From NCBI GenBank assembly GCA_035295745.1, contig DATGIL010000045.1, positions 9,856 to 73,855 of the forward strand: DNA of 64,000 bases, in the 5' to 3' direction. Under the pieces are notes generated by a model that did no database searches, had not been told where the DNA came from, and saw only the letters and a program-made list of their open reading frames with translations. Source of the DNA: JAIQFL01 sp035295745. Lineage in GTDB: Bacteria > Acidobacteriota > Terriglobia > Bryobacterales > Bryobacteraceae. Below are positions 58,625 to 64,000 of the stretch, in pieces. Numbering within the stretch: position 1 is the stretch's first letter; each line of letters opens with the position of its first letter. Position numbers and translations under genes: made by a program.

Positions 58625-59902
58625 ATGGAAACGAGCAGAGATTGTCTTGGCAGCCTACGAAAAGCGCGATGGACTAGGTTCGCGGTTTCAGTTGTTCTCG
58701 CGTTACCCATTCACGCCGCGAACGTGGTCACGGATTGGAACGCGATTGCCTCAACATCCATCGTTGTGAACGGCGGAAAATCCCCAGCCGCTTCCGCAGT
58801 CTGGTTCGCCTATGTGAGCCTCGCCGAATATGATGCGGTGAACGCGATCACGGGCCAGTATCGGCCCTTCTATTACCGGAGCGCGGGACCATCGGATGCA
58901 TCCGTCGACGCCGCCGTCGTGACCGCCGCCCATCGCGTGCTGGTGAATTACTTTCCGGCGCAACAGAGCGCACTGGACAGTCAGTATTCCACGGCGTTAG
59001 CGGCCATCACAGCCGACTCGGGGGCTAAAACCGAGGGTGTTGCTGTGGGTGAGGCGGCCGCGCAGGCGGTGATCGCTGCCCGCTTAGGCGACGGGCTGGA
59101 GGCCAACATTCCGTACACGGCCGGGTCAGGTCCCGGCGCGTGGATTCCGACGCCTCCGGCCTTTGCCGCTCCGGTGACTCCGTGGTTAGGCCAGATGCGG
59201 CCGTTTACGATGAAAGCCCCCGACGACCTTCTGCCGGACCCGCCGCCCTCCCTTTCCAGCGAGACCTGGAAACGAGACTACAACCTCACGCGCTACTACG
59301 GCGGAGCCACCAGCAACACGCGTTCCTCCGCAGAAGCCGAGATCGGAATCTTCTGGACCGAACATACCGGACAACAATACGCGCGGGCTTTCACCTACCT
59401 GGTCAACAACAACAATCTCGGGACGGCCGATTCCGCAAGGCTCATGGCGATGCTCTGGACCGGGTATGCGGACGCCGGGATCGGGTGCTTCAACGCGAAA
59501 TACAAGTACGGTTTCTGGCGGCCCGTAACTGCCATTCAGGCAGGCGGACTGTTCGCGGATTTGCCATCGGATCCGAGTTGGCTTCCACTGGGCACTACGC
59601 CGGCTCATCCCGAGTATCCCGCCGCTCACGGTTGCGTGACCGGAGCGGTTTCGACGTTGATCGCCAGTTTCTTCGGGACCACCCGGGTGCATGTGCAAAC
59701 GGACAGCAAGGCATTTACCGATGGCGTGCACGAGCACGATTTTCAAGACACCCGCGACCTTTTGGACGAGGTCTTTTGGGCCCGCATTTACGCCGGCTTT
59801 CACTACCATCATTCGCTGGAAGTCGGAAGTCAACTTGGTGAGAACGTAGCTCAGCAGTTAGTGCGGAGCTACTTCCGACGATCCGGCGGCCGGGAGGATT
59901 AA
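58625..59902 (+). CDS. Vanadium-dependent haloperoxidase-like / PAP2-superfamily protein
   Basis: A 425-residue exported protein (hydrophobic segment FAVSVVLALPIHAA at residues 19-32). The PAP2/haloperoxidase vanadate or phosphate site is visible: KYKYGFWRPVTAI (Lys and Arg), HPEYPAAHGCVTGA (the His element; Ala-Ala replaces the usual Ser-Gly), and WARIYAGFHYHHSLEVG (Arg and His). By family it could be a vanadium haloperoxidase or an acid phosphatase; the changed S-G-H triad makes the activity uncertain. GAGGAGGGAG precedes the ATG. Confidence 0.82.
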   Translation: METSRDCLGSLRKARWTRFAVSVVLALPIHAANVVTDWNAIASTSIVVNGGKSPAASAVWFAYVSLAEYDAVNAITGQYRPFYYRSAGPSDASVDAAVVTAAHRVLVNYFPAQQSALDSQYSTALAAITADSGAKTEGVAVGEAAAQAVIAARLGDGLEANIPYTAGSGPGAWIPTPPAFAAPVTPWLGQMRPFTMKAPDDLLPDPPPSLSSETWKRDYNLTRYYGGATSNTRSSAEAEIGIFWTEHTGQQYARAFTYLVNNNNLGTADSARLMAMLWTGYADAGIGCFNAKYKYGFWRPVTAIQAGGLFADLPSDPSWLPLGTTPAHPEYPAAHGCVTGAVSTLIASFFGTTRVHVQTDSKAFTDGVHEHDFQDTRDLLDEVFWARIYAGFHYHHSLEVGSQLGENVAQQLVRSYFRRSGGRED

Positions 59903-59931
59903 GCCCCCGCGGGCTGGCCTCAACCGCCCCT

Positions 59932-60064
59932 GGAAGTCGAAGCGATGAAAGGCGTGGACCAGGATCGCTTCATCGACCTTGTGAATGCGTTCAAACAGTC
60001 GCCCACTCGTGGCGCGTCGAGTTTTTGGGCGCATTACAAGACCCGGATATACTGGGGAAACTGA
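59932..60064 (+). pseudogene. Duplicated 3' end of a subtilase gene
   Basis: The frame here encodes LEVEAMKGVDQDRFIDLVNA and a short new tail. Its first part nearly repeats the C terminus of the subtilase at 52220-55252 (LEAMKGMDQDRFIDLVNAFK), with about one base in six changed. No start codon or protease domain precedes it, so it is the leftover end of a second, deleted or rearranged copy. Its stop overlaps the ATG of the next gene (TGATG). Confidence 0.7.
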
Positions 60065-61065
60065 TGAAGCTGCTCTCCCTATTCCTCCTGTCCACCGCTG
60101 CGTGCGCTCAATCCTGGGTCAGCCAGCCCGTCGCCAGCAGAGCCTCGCTGCGCGGCATCAGTGCGGTGAACGCGCGGACCGCGTGGGCCAGCGGCACGGG
60201 CGGCACCTGGCTGAAGACTACCGATGGCGGCACGACCTGGCTGGTCAACCACGTTCCCGGCGCGGAGACTCTGGACTTCCGCGACATCCAGGCAGTGGAC
60301 GAGCAGCGCGTCTACCTGCTGAGCATCGGACCAGGAGACAAATCGCGCATCTACAAGACCGTGGATGGCGGAGCGAATTGGACGCTGCAATTCACCAATC
60401 CCGACGCCAAGGGCTTCTTCGACGCGATGGCGTTTTGGGACGCCAATCACGGCATCCTGGTGGGAGATCCGGTGGACGGCCACTTCGTCATCTTCACGAC
60501 AGGGGATGGAGGGGCGCATTGGGAACGGCGTCCCACGCCCCCTTCACTGCCCAACGAGGGCGCGTTTGCCGCCAGCGGCACCTGCATCGTCACCATGGGG
60601 GACAAGGAGGTGTGGTTCGCCACGGGCGGTCCCGGCGCCGCGCGCGTCTTTCATTCTCCGGATAGCGGCGCTACCTGGACGGTCGCCATTACGCCGATAC
60701 GCAACGATGGACCCTCGGCGGGCGTGTTTTCTCTGGCGTTCTCCGATTCGCTTCACGGCGTGGCGGTCGGCGGCGACTACGCCAAGCCCGAGATCGCTGA
60801 GAAGAATGTGGCCATCACTTCCGATGGCGGCAAGACGTGGACCGAGCCGTCGGGCCATCCAAAAGGATTCCGCTCGGCGGTGCTGTACCTTCCCGAGAAA
60901 AAGATGTGGATCGCGACGGGTACTTCCGGTTCCGACATCTCCACGGATGGAGGCGCCACCTGGCAGTTGTTTGACAATGGTGCGTATAACGCCATCAGCT
61001 TCGCGGGCAGCGCGGGCTGGGCGGTGGGTCCCGGCGGGCGCGTGGCAGCCATGAGCAGCAAATAG
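60064..61065 (+). CDS. Ycf48/HCF136-like beta-propeller protein
   Basis: A 333-residue exported protein (signal peptide LLSLFLLSTAACA). The mature part consists of repeated BNR-type blades with S/T-x-D-G-G-x-T/N-W: KTTDGGTTW, KTVDGGANW, TTGDGGAHW, SPDSGATW, TSDGGKTW and STDGGATW. This is the Ycf48/photosystem-assembly-factor-like propeller, widespread in non-photosynthetic bacteria as a sialidase-like secreted protein. The ATG at 60064 follows GGGGAAA. Ligand unknown. Confidence 0.87.
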   Translation: MKLLSLFLLSTAACAQSWVSQPVASRASLRGISAVNARTAWASGTGGTWLKTTDGGTTWLVNHVPGAETLDFRDIQAVDEQRVYLLSIGPGDKSRIYKTVDGGANWTLQFTNPDAKGFFDAMAFWDANHGILVGDPVDGHFVIFTTGDGGAHWERRPTPPSLPNEGAFAASGTCIVTMGDKEVWFATGGPGAARVFHSPDSGATWTVAITPIRNDGPSAGVFSLAFSDSLHGVAVGGDYAKPEIAEKNVAITSDGGKTWTEPSGHPKGFRSAVLYLPEKKMWIATGTSGSDISTDGGATWQLFDNGAYNAISFAGSAGWAVGPGGRVAAMSSK

Positions 61066-61066
61066 C

Positions 61067-62149
61067 TCACACCGCGAGTTTCTTCCACCAGATCACCAAG
61101 CCCGTCGCTACCATCGCCACCAGCAGCAAGCTCGAAAGAGACATCAGCATGTGGCCGGGCAGCCCCCAGATGTCGCCGGTGTGGATGGAGCGGTTGTAGC
61201 GAATCCAGCGGTATCCCTGGGAGTCGGTCAGGAAGTCGTGGACCTGGAGCACCTTTCCGGTGTAGGGTTCCACGGTTACACTGCTGTGGGCGCTGCCGGA
61301 CGTCTCTTCGGGCACTCGCATCACCAGGGTGAACGCGCCTTTGGGATTGGCCGGCAAAGAGAGCCCGTCGAGGAAGGCGGTGGGCATGGTCTGGTGGGCA
61401 ATCTCCATTGCGCGGTCCACTCCGATCGGAATCGCATCCGCGACGGGTGTGGCTTGCGGCGGACGCGCGAAGTTCGGCCGCGATGAGTGCGTCAACGCGT
61501 AGATCGCCTTCTCTCCGGATTCGAACCCGATGAGCACGCCGGTGAATGCGGAGATCCACAGAAACAGTCCCGCATAGATGCCGATGGCGCGATGCAGGTC
61601 GAAGCAGCGGCGGAACCAGGATCCTGCCCATTTGACCGAAGCCCGCTTGGTGCGCCACCACAGAAGCAATCCGGTGGGCACCAGCAGACAGAGAACCAAC
61701 CCGGCATAGCTGACGAGGATCTTGCCGGCGGGAGCGATTGCCGCGCGTCCGTCGGTGGCCAGACGCAGGTGGAGCTGGTGGATCGAGCCCAGCAGTCTCT
61801 GCGTCCGGGTGGGCACCATCATACGGCTGAGCACCGAGCCATCGTAAGGATTTACCGTAACCACTGAGCGGTCGTTCAGTTGCATCGACTGCGCCAGATT
61901 TGCCTGCGGCAGGAACTGCACTGAAACGACGCGGGCCATCCCGACCTGGCGCTCCACGCGCGCAATGATCTCGCCCTCCGGCAGCGCGTCGGCGCCCACC
62001 GCTACATACCAGCGGCCGCGATGCAGCCAATGATCGATATCGCCTTCGAATGCGATGATGCTGCCGGTGAGCCCCAGCACGACGAGAAAGAGTCCCGCCA
62101 GCAGGCCCAAATACAGGTGAATCTTCAGAATGAGATTGCGCGCGTTCAT
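61067..62149 (-). CDS. PepSY-associated membrane protein
   Basis: A 360-residue membrane protein of the PepSY_TM family: an N-terminal helix KIHLYLGLLAGLFLVVLGLT with its conserved His, a periplasmic PepSY-like region (EIIARVERQVGMARVVSVQF), a second helix pair (ILVSYAGLVLCLLVPTGLLL and IGIYAGLFLWISAFTGVLIG), another PepSY-like stretch and a last helix (MLMSLSSLLLVAMVATGLVI). Members are often linked to iron or siderophore reduction. It overlaps the DUF167 gene by ATGA. No TonB receptor is seen nearby. Confidence 0.87.
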   Translation of the reverse strand: MNARNLILKIHLYLGLLAGLFLVVLGLTGSIIAFEGDIDHWLHRGRWYVAVGADALPEGEIIARVERQVGMARVVSVQFLPQANLAQSMQLNDRSVVTVNPYDGSVLSRMMVPTRTQRLLGSIHQLHLRLATDGRAAIAPAGKILVSYAGLVLCLLVPTGLLLWWRTKRASVKWAGSWFRRCFDLHRAIGIYAGLFLWISAFTGVLIGFESGEKAIYALTHSSRPNFARPPQATPVADAIPIGVDRAMEIAHQTMPTAFLDGLSLPANPKGAFTLVMRVPEETSGSAHSSVTVEPYTGKVLQVHDFLTDSQGYRWIRYNRSIHTGDIWGLPGHMLMSLSSLLLVAMVATGLVIWWKKLAV

Positions 62150-62409
62150 TCACCCTCCAACAACTGCACCAGCCGGTCTGCCTCCACGCCTTCAATCTCG
62201 ATGACCTTGGTCCGGCTGGTGGCGCCTTTTACGATAGTGACGCGCGACCGCGGTACTCGAGCCAACTCGGCGAAGAAGCGGATGCACTCTTCATTGGCCT
62301 TGCCGTCCACTGGCGGCGCCGCGAGATCGAGTTTCCAGGCGTCTCCCAAACGCCCGGCCACCGCGGACCGTTTGGCTCGCGGATGCACCTTCACCGTGAG
62401 ACGCGCCAT
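62146..62409 (-). CDS. DUF167 (YggU-like) protein
   Basis: An 87-residue protein with the DUF167 pattern: MARLTVKVHPRAKRSAVAGR, LDLAAPPVDGKANEECIRFF and VPRSRVTIVKGATSRTKVIE. The function of the family is unknown. AGGTGG lies just before the ATG at 62409. It overlaps the ABC ATPase gene upstream by 19 bases and the PepSY gene downstream by ATGA. Confidence 0.9.
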   Translation of the reverse strand: MARLTVKVHPRAKRSAVAGRLGDAWKLDLAAPPVDGKANEECIRFFAELARVPRSRVTIVKGATSRTKVIEIEGVEADRLVQLLEGE

Positions 62410-63587
62410 TCCACCTGTGCTCTCAAGTTTGCCACGCCGGCGCCCACGCGCGCGTCGACGACATCGAAGGCGATGGCATCGTCCAGCCAGTCGTGGCTGG
62501 TGCCGTCGGCATTCTGGGTGGCCACAGTCAACGTGTAGGTCTGGGGTGTGAGCCAGCACTCGATGTGGAAGTCGACCTCCAGTTCGTCGCCCGCCTCAAA
62601 ATCGCCGAGATCGGCCTGCTCGATCGCGGTATTCGTCCCGTAGACATCCATGCCGATGCGCGTGCGGATCAGGATGCCCACCATGGGGTCGGACTTCGCC
62701 TGGGAGAAGCGGCAGCGGACACGCACCGTGACGGACTCGCCGCTCGACACCAGCGCGACTGCTTCGCCGTTCGCATTCAGAATCTGGACACCCAGAATCT
62801 CGCTGGCGCCGTCGCCATGGCGAAAGCTGCCGCGGATGCGCTCCTCCTTCTTGGTCTGCGGTTCCTGCCGCTCCAGTACCAGCCCGATGTAGCGATTGAT
62901 CACGTCTTTGGGTTGGCCCTGGGCTTCGATGCGGCCGTGGAGCAGCAGGATCGCGCGGTCGGAAAGCTGCTTCACCAGGCCGAGATCGTGCGACACGAAC
63001 AGGACGGTGATCTTGCGCTCGCGGAGTTCCTGGAATTTGCGGACGCAGCGGTTGGCGAAGACGGCATCGCCCACGGCCAGTGCCTCGTCGACGATCAGAA
63101 TCTCGGGGTCAACATGAATCGCTGTCGAAAATGCGAGTCGCACATACATGCCGCTGGAGTATTCTTTCACGGGACGTTCGATGAACTCGCCGATCTCCGC
63201 AAAGGCTTCGATGGAGGGCAGTGCTTTGGCGATATCCTGGCGGCTCAGGCCCATGATTTCGCCGTTGAGATAGACATTCTCCCGCCCGCTGAATTCGGGA
63301 TTGAAGCCCGCGCCCAATTCGAGCAGCGCGGCGATTCGTCCGCGGGTGACTACACGCCCCGCCGTGGGCTGCAGGATCCCCGCCACAATCTGCAGGAGCG
63401 TGCTCTTGCCGCAGCCGTTGGGGCCGACCAGGCTCAGAGTCTCGCCCTTTTCGACGGAGAAGCTGATCTCGCGCAGTGCCCAAAAGTCGGTGTGCCGCGG
63501 CTCGCTGCCCGGCAGCAGTTCCCGCAGGCGGTCGGACGGGCGGCGGTAGAGGCGATAGAGCTTGGATACGTTCTGCAGGAGTACCAA
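62391..63587 (-). CDS. ABC transporter ATP-binding protein for polysaccharide/O-antigen export (Wzt-like)
   Basis: A 398-residue ATPase. LQNVSKLYRLYRRPSDRLRE opens the nucleotide-binding domain, with SLVGPNGCGKSTLLQIVAGI (Walker A), ALLELGAGFNPEFSGRENVY, VKEYSSGMYVRLAFSTAIHV (signature) and EILIVDEALAVGDAVF (Walker B). After residue 245 a C-terminal carbohydrate-recognition-type beta domain follows, as in Wzt. The permease should lie upstream, outside the window. I use the TTG at 63587, which matches homologues; the frame is open to 63713. Confidence 0.88.
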   Translation of the reverse strand: MVLLQNVSKLYRLYRRPSDRLRELLPGSEPRHTDFWALREISFSVEKGETLSLVGPNGCGKSTLLQIVAGILQPTAGRVVTRGRIAALLELGAGFNPEFSGRENVYLNGEIMGLSRQDIAKALPSIEAFAEIGEFIERPVKEYSSGMYVRLAFSTAIHVDPEILIVDEALAVGDAVFANRCVRKFQELRERKITVLFVSHDLGLVKQLSDRAILLLHGRIEAQGQPKDVINRYIGLVLERQEPQTKKEERIRGSFRHGDGASEILGVQILNANGEAVALVSSGESVTVRVRCRFSQAKSDPMVGILIRTRIGMDVYGTNTAIEQADLGDFEAGDELEVDFHIECWLTPQTYTLTVATQNADGTSHDWLDDAIAFDVVDARVGAGVANLRAQVEWRVSR

Positions 63588-63748
63588 CTTCGATGATAGC
63601 GTTCCCCGGAACTCGATCGAGGGAGGCTTTTGCCGCGCCGATCCGAGGTTTCTGACGCCAGAGATGTCGCAGGGGCGATCAGGTGGGCACCCCAAGCGGC
63701 AAGCTAAGTACACCGTTTCAGAAATACGGGCTCGTATTTTGGCAAGAA

Positions 63749-64000
63749 CACTCCCTCACGGTCGTAGCTTGTAATTCACCCAAATACGTTCGCGCAATCG
63801 TGCGCTTGCGAGCCGCGCGCGTCAGCAAGCGATCTTGACTGCTTTAGCGGGGTGGTGGCAACGCTCCCTCACGGTCGCGGCTCGTAAGCTACCTTCGCGC
63901 AATCGTGCGCTTGCGAGCCGCGCGCGTCAGCAAGCGATCTTGACTGCTTTAGCGGGGTGGTGGCAACGCTCCCTCACGGTCGCGGCTCGTAAGCTACCTT
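63749..64000. repeat. 105-bp tandem repeat reaching the right edge
   Basis: The unit starting GCTCCCTCACGGTCG recurs at 63863 and 63968 (period 105); a diverged copy with about nine extra bases starts near 63749. Each unit contains CTTGCGAGCCGCGCGCGTCA followed by GCAAGCG (63805-63831 and 63910-63936), the reverse complement of the 36-bp repeat core at 48916-49131. The array continues beyond the window. No gene is seen from 63714 to the end. Confidence 0.88.

Overview
The window is high-G+C bacterial chromosome with the gene style of Acidobacteriota, most like the Solibacter/Bryobacter group. That placement is an inference from gene content: paired M16 peptidases, a ThuA-domain protein, an AAA-TPR regulator, a BamD homologue with an extra C-terminal domain, Ycf48-like and TolB-like propellers, and families of short G+C-rich dispersed repeats. 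No rRNA gene is present to confirm it.

Left flank (1-5128): the end of a molybdenum hydroxylase large subunit, DUF488 and DUF2945 genes, a short-chain dehydrogenase, a small DUF7710-like gene, and a worn integration scar made of a 45-nt 3' piece of tRNA-Met beside a frameshifted tyrosine integrase.

Integrated island (5129-28014, about 22.9 kb): a 50-bp perfect direct repeat marks both ends, and the right copy is the 3' part of an intact tRNA-Pro(TGG) gene. The G+C content looks lower than in the flanks. It holds an integrase and an excisionase-like gene beside the left end, a serine recombinase, many small coupled genes, several ribbon-helix-helix regulators and a heavy nuclease load: two HEPN-like proteins, an Mrr-type endonuclease, two PD-(D/E)xK-like proteins, endonuclease VII-like and HNH proteins, and a complete type II restriction-modification set (C5 methyltransferase, NgoMIV-like endonuclease, Vsr). 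No conjugation or virion genes were recognised, so it looks like a defence-carrying integrative element. It also has a gene-free stretch at about 11100-11865 that folds, on the minus strand, into a dense series of helices with its own promoter. This is the best candidate here for an undescribed large structured RNA.

Right flank (28042-64000): secreted and envelope genes; a housekeeping run (rsmB, rpe, bamD with a helix-hairpin-helix tail, a response regulator, yajQ, a hydrolase); an iron-sulfur repair protein; and a three-gene operon of SNF2-type ATPase, Mre11-like nuclease and Rad50-like ATPase (40381-47967), a second candidate for an uncharacterised DNA repair or defence machine. Then come ThuA, UPF0173, Uma2, a dehydrogenase, a subtilisin-like protease behind a perfect consensus promoter and a structured 300-nt leader, an AAA-TPR regulator, a vanadium haloperoxidase-like protein, a Ycf48-like propeller, a PepSY membrane protein, DUF167 and a polysaccharide-export ABC ATPase. 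Related short repeats form a 36-bp tandem array at 48916 and part of a 105-bp tandem array at the right edge.
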